Source: UMGS172 sp045546555 (GTDB taxonomy: Bacteria; Bacillota; Clostridia; Oscillospirales; Acutalibacteraceae). From it: 24,052 bases of DNA. Position 1 is the first letter of the stretch, and the number at the start of each line of letters is the position of its first letter. The stretch covers positions 1 to 24,052 of the forward strand of contig JAZQCY010000052.1 of the NCBI GenBank assembly GCA_045546555.1, given 5' to 3'. The position numbers and the translations under genes were made by a program. Positions 7,521 to 13,867 of the stretch are shown piece by piece. Below the pieces are notes generated by a model. That model ran no database searches and was not told the origin of the DNA. It saw only the letters and a program-made list of their open reading frames with translations.

Positions 7521-8783
7521 TTAGTCGATCTCGGTCACGACACCCATAAAAATGGGGAGGTTGGTCGCATTGTCGAGTATCATATATAGGAACGGGCGGT
7601 TTAAGGTTACGGTCTCACTCGGCCACATTGCGCATTCATCACGCATTTCTACCTTGGTCACGGCGCCCGCCTTGGTGCCAAGCTCATCGACCGAAATAAA
7701 GGTTTTGTGGATGACGTCGTGAATATAGATATTGCCGTACGACGAGCGTCCGAGCCTTGTGAAATCGGCCTTTCGGGGCTCAAAAGCATCGACCATACCG
7801 TGGTTTGAAAGCACGCTGTTCATTTTAAGGTCATACTCATAGCTGAATTTAGGCATAGTGGCTATGACCTCGCAGAAGTTGACGTTTTTGAGGGTGCTTT
7901 GCAAGGTGTCAGCCGAAAGACCCGAGATATAATCGTAAAGGTCAACACCCTCGTTGGGGAGCAGTGCCGCAAAGCTGTACTTTGCGCCCTTATACGGCTT
8001 GATAAAGCCTCTTGCCTTGCCGTCGGAGATAAACTGTCCCTCCTCGGAATGCATCATAGTAACGGTCTGTTTTTTGCCGTCAATTTTGGTAAACTGACCG
8101 TCGTAGACCGACTGCTTGTTGTAAACGGTCTGCCACTCGGCGTCAAAGGTGATGGCATTGATGAGGTACATCACGGCGTTGGGGTCGATCTCGTCAAGGA
8201 TCTTGTCGATCATACCATCGGTATTGTCGCTGACCCAATTATTGATGTCGTCCAAAGTTGCACCGTCAAACGGTGATTTGTAGGCATCGGCACCGTAGTA
8301 GTCGGCGTTGGTCTGCAAGAAATCCTTTTCGACCTTTAAGCGGTCTTCATCGTCCCTGAACCATATCGAGTTGGCGATCTCCATTTTGGATTTTTCGGCA
8401 GACGGCAGACTTTTAACATAATCATATAAATATTTGTTAAGCTCATCAACGGTAAGCTCACCGCCCAACAGCTTTTCCATCTGTGCCTTGGTTTCGGCAT
8501 TGGCTCCGTTGGCCGTCATAGCAAGCGCCAGTTGGATCGACAGCGGTGACACAAGGGTGTTTTTGTTCTTGGTGGTCAAGGCAGATGATTTAAAAAGCTT
8601 TAAATAAAGCTCCATCTGATTGTGCAAGAAGTCCTCGTCGGCCGCTTTGCCCTCAACCTCGTTGGCGGCAATGCCCTCCATAAGGTCGGCGGCCTTGACG
8701 GTGGTACCGCATCCGCTGAAATTGAACAACAGCACGGCGGTCATCAAAAGGCAAAAGATTGAAAACAAAAATCTTCTTTTCAT
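7521..8783 (-). CDS. Serpin-family protease inhibitor, lipoprotein
   Basis: This 420-residue protein has a lipoprotein signal with lipobox FSGC (Cys25), then a full serpin fold. Hallmarks are NTLVSPLSIQLALAMTANGA (about 75-94), ANSIWF (about 137-142), LINAITFDAEW (about 207-217) and the C-terminal RPFLYMI (about 396-402). The reactive-centre-loop hinge ELGTKAGAVT (367-376) has small residues and a P14 Thr as in inhibitory serpins. Counting P17 as Glu367 puts P1 at Glu383 and P1' at Cys384, though the distal loop is about three residues longer than in alpha-1-antitrypsin, so P1 could shift. It should trap serine or cysteine proteases at the cell surface. It is the last gene of a sigma/anti-sigma operon, 15 nt after the preceding lipoprotein gene. 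Confidence 0.95.
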   Translation of the reverse strand: MKRRFLFSIFCLLMTAVLLFNFSGCGTTVKAADLMEGIAANEVEGKAADEDFLHNQMELYLKLFKSSALTTKNKNTLVSPLSIQLALAMTANGANAETKAQMEKLLGGELTVDELNKYLYDYVKSLPSAEKSKMEIANSIWFRDDEDRLKVEKDFLQTNADYYGADAYKSPFDGATLDDINNWVSDNTDGMIDKILDEIDPNAVMYLINAITFDAEWQTVYNKQSVYDGQFTKIDGKKQTVTMMHSEEGQFISDGKARGFIKPYKGAKYSFAALLPNEGVDLYDYISGLSADTLQSTLKNVNFCEVIATMPKFSYEYDLKMNSVLSNHGMVDAFEPRKADFTRLGRSSYGNIYIHDVIHKTFISVDELGTKAGAVTKVEMRDECAMWPSETVTLNRPFLYMILDNATNLPIFMGVVTEID

Positions 8784-8798
8784 AGCATCCTCCTTGTA

Positions 8799-9281
8799 TT
8801 ATTCAAATAAAGCATACAATATCTCACGCAGCTTGTCAATCTGCCCGCTTGTCAGCTCGGCTTGCCCCTTGTCACATCGGGCGTAGCCTCCCGACAGATT
8901 TACTCCGTACCCTTTATAAAACTCGGTGTCAACGGTGTACTCCGGCCGGCATTTGCAGACCTTTTGGGGGTCGTAATCAAGGTTTAACAAAAGGTCGGTC
9001 AAATAGACCGAGTCACCTGCCATAAATGCTCCCGAGTTTTTGCCGTCGGCCACTCGGTAAACGGTGGTCATGGTGTTGCCGCAATAGCCGACATAAGGGT
9101 CGGAAACGGTCTGCGGCTCGTTGGCCTTTTGGTGGGTGTGGTCGCCTGCGCTCAGCAGTATACCGTCATTCGGCGGTGTAGAGGGCGGCTTTGAGCTTTG
9201 AGGGTCAACATCCCCGTTGCCGCAACCGCTGACAACCGCCAAAAGGGCAAGAATTAAACAAAAGTATTTAAAATATTTCAT
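8799..9281 (-). CDS. Small lipoprotein of unknown function
   Basis: This 160-residue protein has a signal peptide with lipobox VSGC (Cys20) and a Pro/Ser-rich linker, then a compact domain (about 60-160) with five cysteines besides the lipid anchor (YCG, VCKC, ARC). No known family is recognised. The C-terminus AELTSGQIDKLREIL resembles the end of the upstream anti-sigma-like protein (VTLTDTQLEELKTLL), suggesting a shared sensory or structural module. It is the third gene of a four-gene operon with short spacers, so it is probably co-regulated with the serpin. The GGGAG site supports ATG at 9281. Confidence 0.8.
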   Translation of the reverse strand: MKYFKYFCLILALLAVVSGCGNGDVDPQSSKPPSTPPNDGILLSAGDHTHQKANEPQTVSDPYVGYCGNTMTTVYRVADGKNSGAFMAGDSVYLTDLLLNLDYDPQKVCKCRPEYTVDTEFYKGYGVNLSGGYARCDKGQAELTSGQIDKLREILYALFE

Positions 9282-9296
9282 AATCGGTCTCCCATA

Positions 9297-9881
9297 TCAC
9301 AGTCCTAAAAGTGTTTTAAGTTCTTCAAGCTGTGTGTCGGTCAGGGTCACACTGCGGGTCACTCCGTTGACATTTTCGGTCAGCAGGTTTCCCTCAAGCA
9401 GATACCCGTTTTCTGCATTGTCAAAGGTGGTGAATATCAGCTTATACTGCGGAAATTTTGCGCTGTCGGCAAAATCCGATTCGCCTTTAAGCCCATCGTT
9501 CTCCCTTGCAAAAAAATCCTGCAACGTTTGGGCAATGCGGTTGACCTTTTCGGGTTCGGTTACGGCAGTGTGCGCCTCGTCGGCTATGGTCATCGGCACG
9601 ATTTTGAGCGCAGTATAGTAGTATCTGATCTGTTGCTCAACATCGTCGGTCATATCCTCGACCGAAGCAGTATTCTCAAAGCCTTCGGGTCGGGCCGACT
9701 CGTCAACGCTGTCCATCGACCTGTCAACGTTAGGATGAAATAACCAAACGCTCAACACAAGCATCACGCAAGCGGCCATTGAACCAATGCTTAAAATTAT
9801 TTTTTTGCGGCGCTTTGCGGCAACCATCCGTTGCTCGCTACGCTTAAAGACCTCTGCGGTCACATCTTCAAGGTTTCTCAC
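9297..9881 (-). CDS. Membrane-anchored probable anti-sigma factor
   Basis: This 194-residue protein has a basic N-terminal tail of about 27 residues, one membrane segment (about 28-48) and an extracytoplasmic domain. It starts at GTG 9881, overlapping the sigma-factor stop codon by 4 nt (GTGA), so translation is coupled. That placement is what suggests an anti-sigma role: holding the ECF factor at the membrane until an outside signal arrives. The cytoplasmic part is very short for an anti-sigma domain and lacks the HxxxCxxC zinc motif, so the mechanism may differ. The outer domain ends with VTLTDTQLEELKTLLGL, echoed in the downstream lipoprotein. Role inferred from context. Confidence 0.75.
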   Translation of the reverse strand: MRNLEDVTAEVFKRSEQRMVAAKRRKKIILSIGSMAACVMLVLSVWLFHPNVDRSMDSVDESARPEGFENTASVEDMTDDVEQQIRYYYTALKIVPMTIADEAHTAVTEPEKVNRIAQTLQDFFARENDGLKGESDFADSAKFPQYKLIFTTFDNAENGYLLEGNLLTENVNGVTRSVTLTDTQLEELKTLLGL

Positions 9882-10423
9882 AACAACTGCTCACCTTCCT
9901 TCCCTAAAAGAGTGCGAAGCCGTGCTTTGGCCTTTTGCAGGGTGTTGTCTATCTGTTTTTCGGTCTTCTTCATAACCGTTGCGGCCTCCTTGTAGGAAAG
10001 CCCCTCAAAATACACCAGATGTATAGCCAGTCGGCAATCGTCATCAAGCTGTGCCAAGGCACCGTTCACGGCACGTTGTATTTCGGTCTGCAAAACCGTT
10101 TCCTCCAAGGTTTTTCGGTCGTCCGAAATATCGTCCGACAGCTCGGTCATTTCAAGAACCCTGCGGTGCTTAATGACATTAAGCGCCCTGCTTCGGCCTA
10201 TCATAAAGAGATAGGTTTTTAAGGTCACCTTGAAGTTATAACGGTTTTTGTGCACCACAAGGTCGGTCAGCGCATCAATGGCGATGTCCTCGGCCGTGTG
10301 GATGTCGTGCACATAGCGGTCAACGAAGAAAACTAACGGATAATACAACTCCTTTACAATTTCGTCAAAGGCGGCTTGGTCACCCTCAAGGAAACGGCGG
10401 TAGCTACTTTCACCGTTACCCAT
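9878..10423 (-). CDS. ECF-type RNA polymerase sigma factor
   Basis: This 181-residue protein has sigma region 2 at about 23-90 (the HDIHTAEDIAIDALTDLV segment is the core-binding and -10 recognition helix pair) and region 4 at about 120-172. Region 4 contains LVYFEGLSYKEAATVMKKTEKQIDNTLQKAK, the HTH for -35 recognition. Regions 1 and 3 are absent, as in ECF factors. It heads an operon with a coupled membrane protein, a lipoprotein and a serpin, all likely under its own control. The AGGCAGG site supports ATG at 10423. A GGGTCA/TGACCC inverted repeat lies 25-40 nt upstream. Confidence 0.93.
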   Translation of the reverse strand: MGNGESSYRRFLEGDQAAFDEIVKELYYPLVFFVDRYVHDIHTAEDIAIDALTDLVVHKNRYNFKVTLKTYLFMIGRSRALNVIKHRRVLEMTELSDDISDDRKTLEETVLQTEIQRAVNGALAQLDDDCRLAIHLVYFEGLSYKEAATVMKKTEKQIDNTLQKAKARLRTLLGKEGEQLL

Positions 10424-10447
10424 AGTGTCCTGCCTTTCATTTTTTAG

Positions 10448-10463
10448 GGGTCACGTCTGACCC
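10448..10463 (-). promoter_or_regulatory. Inverted repeat in the sigma-factor leader
   Basis: GGGTCA (10448-10453), a 4-nt loop and TGACCC (10458-10463) lie just upstream of the sigma-factor ribosome binding site. It may be an RNA hairpin or an operator. It resembles the AAGGGTCA-AAC-TGACC hairpin in the leader at 21510-21564. Confidence 0.45.
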
Positions 10464-10560
10464 TTTCAATACTTATACAACCGAAACAATAATTCTCCTA
10501 TGATATTTTAACATATTTTATAAATAATTTAAACTTGATTTTTATAGCTTGCTTTGTCTG

Positions 10561-10860
10561 ACGGGGCGTAGGGGCGAACTCTGTTCGCCCGTTTCTCTCC
10601 CTTAGTCTTGCCTTCGGCAATCCACCCGCTTACTGCGGCGGTCCCCTTTGTCACTTCGTGACATCTCCCCATTTTATGGGGAGTCACCCTCATCAGAGGG
10701 AGGTCCTAAAAAATATAATTTGCGTATCCGCAGTAGGGCAGGGTCTCTGTGCCCTGCCGTTGCCGAGAAATTTGCTAAAAAGACGCAGAGGCCTTTCCCC
10801 ACAAAACGCCTGAAAGGTACTTTGTAGGGGACGGCGCCCACGACGTCCCATTAAAAAAGC
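10561..10860. repeat. Intergenic palindromic repeat island
   Basis: There is no gene in 10470-10880. The stretch is built of short inverted repeats: GGGCGAAC/GTTCGCCC (10572-10590), several small hairpins at 10595-10706 (for example CTCCCCAT/ATGGGGAG), GGCAGGG/CCCTGCC (about 10737-10758) and a GGGACG/CGTCCC unit (about 10828-10850). Units of the same style recur at 21590-21950 and 24025-24052. They look like REP/MITE-type intergenic repeats. No transposase or CRISPR spacing is present. Confidence 0.6.
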
Positions 10861-10879
10861 AGATCATCAGATGTGTTAA

Positions 10880-10914
10880 TCAAAAAAAACGACCGCAGTG
10901 AAAACTGCGGTCGT
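10880..10914 (-). terminator. Intrinsic terminator of the aspS-gatCAB operon
   Basis: CGACCGCAG (10890-10898) pairs with CTGCGGTCG (10905-10913). On the minus strand the hairpin is followed by eight T residues (complement of 10882-10889). It lies directly after the gatB stop. Confidence 0.92.
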
Positions 10915-10920
10915 TGGGTA

Positions 10921-12360
10921 TTACAGCTTGTTTATTGCGTCGATGAGCATGGTGCGAAGTGTTGCGGGGTCAACATTGCCCTTTAATTGCTTCATACACT
11001 TGCCGAACAGAGCCATAAGCGCCTTATCCTTGCCGCCCTTAAAGTCGGCAACGGCTTTGGGGTCACCTGCTATGACCTCGGCAATGACCTTATCGACAAG
11101 ACCTGTGTCGTTGGACATTACAAGGTCGTTTTCCTCGGCATACTTGATGGGGTCAAGCTCCGGATCCTCAAACATTGCATCAAGTATCTTCTTGGCGTTG
11201 GCACGGCTGACCTTGCTTTCAAGCACAAGGTTGATAAGCTTACCAAGCACCTTGCCGTCAAGCGTGAGCATCTCATAGCTCATACCCTTTGCGTTAAGCA
11301 CTCTCGTTACCTCGGAAATGACCCAGTTTGCGGCCTCTTTTGCATTGCCGCAGACCGACAAAGCATCCTCAAAGCACTCGGCAATGGCAATGCTTTCGGA
11401 CAAACGGGTGGCATCGTATTCAGAAAGTCCAAGCTCCATATACTTTGCCTTTTTGACCTCGGGGAATTCAGGGAGAGATTCCTTTATAGAATCGAACCAC
11501 TCGTCATCAATAACGACCGGCATAACGTTGGGGTCGGGGAAATAGCGGTAATCACCGGCGGTTTCCTTGGTACGCATTGCGTAGGATTTGCCCTTGATAT
11601 CGTCCCAACGGCGGGTCTCCTGACGAAGCTCCTCAGTGCCGTTCTCGATCGCATCAATGTGACGTGCGACCTCGTAATCAATAGCACGCTTGATGGCCTC
11701 GATAGAGTTCATATTCTTCATCTCGGCTCTGACACCCAGCTTATCGCTTCCCTCGGGCCTTACGGACAGGTTTACATCACAGCGCATGGTGCCGTGAGCC
11801 ATTTCGCACTCGGCAACCTTGGCGTAACGAAGCAGGGATTTGAGTCGCTCAAGATAAGCCTCGACCTCCTCTGCACTTGACAGATCGGGCTGGCTGACGA
11901 TCTCGATCAGCGGAACGCTGGTACGGTTAAAGTCAACATGGGTGGTGTCCTCACGGATGTCGTGAACCAGCTTACCTGCGTCCTCCTCCATGTGGATCTG
12001 CTTGATTCTGATACCCTTTTTGCCGTTTGAGGTCTCGATCTCAACAAGGCCGTTGACCGCAACGGGCGCAAACCACTGTGTGGTCTGATAAGCGGCAGGC
12101 AGGTCGGGGTAATAGTAGCTCTTTTTATCAAAGGTTGTAACACGGTTAATGTCGCAATTAAGCATCATACCGGCCTTCATACCGAAATCAACAACACGCT
12201 TGTTGACGACGGGGAGCATACCCGGCATACCACAGCAGGCAGGGCAAACGTGGTCGTTGGGGTCGGCTCCGAAGGAATGAGCCGAGCAGGAGCAGAAAAT
12301 TTTGGACTTGGTGGCAAGTTCAACATGAACCTCAAGTCCGATGACGGTCTCGTATTTCAT
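10921..12360 (-). CDS. gatB: Asp-tRNA(Asn)/Glu-tRNA(Gln) amidotransferase subunit B
   Basis: This 479-residue protein matches GatB from its first residues (ETVIGLEVHVEL). It keeps the zinc-site cysteines C23, C25, C39 and C42, followed by the YYPDLP segment and the conserved region beginning IHMEEDAGKL. The C-terminal tail (about 330-479) is the helical YqeY-like tRNA-binding region. GatB phosphorylates the misacylated Asp or Glu on tRNA and receives ammonia through a tunnel from GatA. I chose ATG at 12360 because AAAAGGAGGG lies 8 nt upstream; an alternative start further back would run into gatA. It follows gatA by one nucleotide and ends before a strong terminator. The glutaminase partner encoded next door looks inactive. 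Confidence 0.95.
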   Translation of the reverse strand: MKYETVIGLEVHVELATKSKIFCSCSAHSFGADPNDHVCPACCGMPGMLPVVNKRVVDFGMKAGMMLNCDINRVTTFDKKSYYYPDLPAAYQTTQWFAPVAVNGLVEIETSNGKKGIRIKQIHMEEDAGKLVHDIREDTTHVDFNRTSVPLIEIVSQPDLSSAEEVEAYLERLKSLLRYAKVAECEMAHGTMRCDVNLSVRPEGSDKLGVRAEMKNMNSIEAIKRAIDYEVARHIDAIENGTEELRQETRRWDDIKGKSYAMRTKETAGDYRYFPDPNVMPVVIDDEWFDSIKESLPEFPEVKKAKYMELGLSEYDATRLSESIAIAECFEDALSVCGNAKEAANWVISEVTRVLNAKGMSYEMLTLDGKVLGKLINLVLESKVSRANAKKILDAMFEDPELDPIKYAEENDLVMSNDTGLVDKVIAEVIAGDPKAVADFKGGKDKALMALFGKCMKQLKGNVDPATLRTMLIDAINKL

Positions 12361-12361
12361 A

Positions 12362-13543
12362 TTATTTGCCCTCCTTTTCCAATTTTTCGGCAAGAGTGAA
12401 AAGCTTATCCTCCGAGAATGCCTTGCCTACAAGCTGAACTCCGCCTGCAACAACGGCAGGCAGACCCGAAATGCTTGCAGGTGCGGTGTAGAAGTTCTCA
12501 TTAAAAGCCATATACTTATCATTGTTTACTGCATCAACGGTGTACTCCAAAGTCGAGCAGGCCGGCATCAGCACGGCGTCAAACTCTTGGAAGAGCTTTT
12601 TGAACTCCTCAACGACAACACGGCGGATGCGCAAGGCTTTATCATAGACCTTCATATAATTATCGGTCGAAAGTGTCTCCGAGCCGAACAGAATGGCGGT
12701 CTTCAAAAGCTCACCGAAGGCCTCGGTGCGGCTGTTCATATAAAGCTCGTCAAGGTTTGTGAAATTAGGAGTGCGATAGCCGAATTTTACACCGTCATAA
12801 CGGGAAACGTTGTTGCAAAGCTCGGCCGACATCAGAATGTTCCAGGCAACCTTTGCGGCGGCGATCTTGTCGTTTTCGACCTCAACGACCTCAATTCCGT
12901 CAGCCTTCAAAGCGGCAACGGCAGAATCGATTTTTGCCTTTACATCGGTGTTGACGTTAGCCAACATATCGGTCAGCACGGCAATTCTTTTAGGGGTTGC
13001 GGCATCGGTCACATACATATTCTCGGGAAGGCTTGTGCCGTCCTTCGGGTCGTGGCCTGCAACTGCGGCCAAAGCGCTCTTGACCTCGGCAACATTTTTT
13101 GCCATAAGGCTCACGGTCTCGCCCGAGCAGGCAACGGGAATAGTGCCGTAACGGGAAACGGTGCCGTAGGTCGGCTTTATGCTGACAAGTCCTGCCTGTG
13201 CGGCGGCACGGCGAACCGAGCCGTTGACATCAAGGCAAAGTGCAACGTCAGCCTCGTTGGCCAAAACGGCCTCTGCGGCGGCAAGCTTCAGAACGCCGTC
13301 GGCAGTCAAAGCACCGTTAAAAGCGGTCTCACCAAGCAGGTCGATGCCAAATTCACCAACCTTTGCCTTACCGACAAGGCCATAGCCCTTTTCCTCCAAG
13401 CGAACCAAAGCCTCGCTTGCAAAAAGGCTCATAAAGCCCTCCAGCATTTTGGAGCCTGCGGTGGTGGCAACGCCTTTAGTCAGTATCATATCATCGGCGA
13501 TGACCTTTTTTGCGGCGGAGCAATCAATTTTCACATTATACAT
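12362..13543 (-). CDS. gatA: GatA-like amidase, N-terminally short and missing triad residues
   Basis: This 393-residue protein is homologous to GatA (usually about 485) over most of its length: LTKGVATTAGSKMLEGF, SIKPTYGTVSRYG, NVSRYDGVKFGYRT, SGLPA and a C-terminal QLVGKAF. About 60 N-terminal residues are absent. The triad Lys of the KDNI motif is Ala16 (IADDM). The cis-Ser of GGSSGGS falls in DGVLKLAAA and is replaced (about Leu85). Only the DxxGS nucleophile serine (Ser109) remains. Active GatA hydrolyses glutamine to feed ammonia to GatB, so this subunit may be structural or use another ammonia source. The start ATG at 13543 has AAGGAGG, 13 nt after gatC, which leaves no room for a hidden N-terminus. 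No frameshift is apparent. Confidence 0.88.
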   Translation of the reverse strand: MYNVKIDCSAAKKVIADDMILTKGVATTAGSKMLEGFMSLFASEALVRLEEKGYGLVGKAKVGEFGIDLLGETAFNGALTADGVLKLAAAEAVLANEADVALCLDVNGSVRRAAAQAGLVSIKPTYGTVSRYGTIPVACSGETVSLMAKNVAEVKSALAAVAGHDPKDGTSLPENMYVTDAATPKRIAVLTDMLANVNTDVKAKIDSAVAALKADGIEVVEVENDKIAAAKVAWNILMSAELCNNVSRYDGVKFGYRTPNFTNLDELYMNSRTEAFGELLKTAILFGSETLSTDNYMKVYDKALRIRRVVVEEFKKLFQEFDAVLMPACSTLEYTVDAVNNDKYMAFNENFYTAPASISGLPAVVAGGVQLVGKAFSEDKLFTLAEKLEKEGK

Positions 13544-13556
13544 ATCTTCCGCCTCC

Positions 13557-13838
13557 TTATTCCATTACCTTGGGTACGCACCAGTAACCCTCATCGGTCT
13601 CGGGTGCCTGGGCCTGCAGGTCCTCACGCTCGAACATTTTGACAACGACATCCTCACGGACAACGGTGTCGATCGGCATAACGTGAACCATTCTCTCTGT
13701 GTCGGCAGTATCAATAGCCTCCAAAACCTTATGCTCGGCTTCCCTTGCGGCAAAGAAGGACAAAACGTCCTCCTTTTCAGCCTCGGTCAGCTTGAGCTGG
13801 TTTAGCAGCTCCAATCTGCGTAAAATTTCTCTATCCAT
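13557..13838 (-). CDS. gatC: Asp-tRNA(Asn)/Glu-tRNA(Gln) amidotransferase subunit C
   Basis: This 93-residue protein has the normal GatC size and hallmarks: an N-terminal helix with LNQLKLTEAEKE, a VVREDVV segment (VLREDxV in the family) and the C-terminal APETDEGYWCVPKVME, which matches APxxEDGYFxVPKVIE. GatC is the small belt that links and stabilises GatA and GatB. It is the second gene of the operon, 29 nt after aspS, with an AAGGAG site. Confidence 0.93.
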   Translation of the reverse strand: MDREILRRLELLNQLKLTEAEKEDVLSFFAAREAEHKVLEAIDTADTERMVHVMPIDTVVREDVVVKMFEREDLQAQAPETDEGYWCVPKVME

Positions 13839-13867
13839 TATAAAGGACTCCTTTTTGTCGGATAAAA

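Noticed and set aside
10561..10860. CRISPR array or tRNA cluster in the repeat-rich gap
   Set aside because: The repeats are mutually different palindromes without regular spacing or unique spacers, no cas gene is present, and no cloverleaf with a TTCGA-type arm was seen.
12362..13543. Possibility that the short gatA is a frameshifted or truncated assembly artefact
   Set aside because: The frame is continuous, the start has AAGGAGG only 13 nt after the gatC stop, and the triad changes lie inside well-aligned sequence. Raw reads would still be the final check.
12341..13642. Plus-strand open frame of 433 codons opposite gatA
   Set aside because: It is the antisense of gatA, with low-complexity shadow composition. 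It spans a gatA-gatC junction that has good minus-strand ribosome binding sites.
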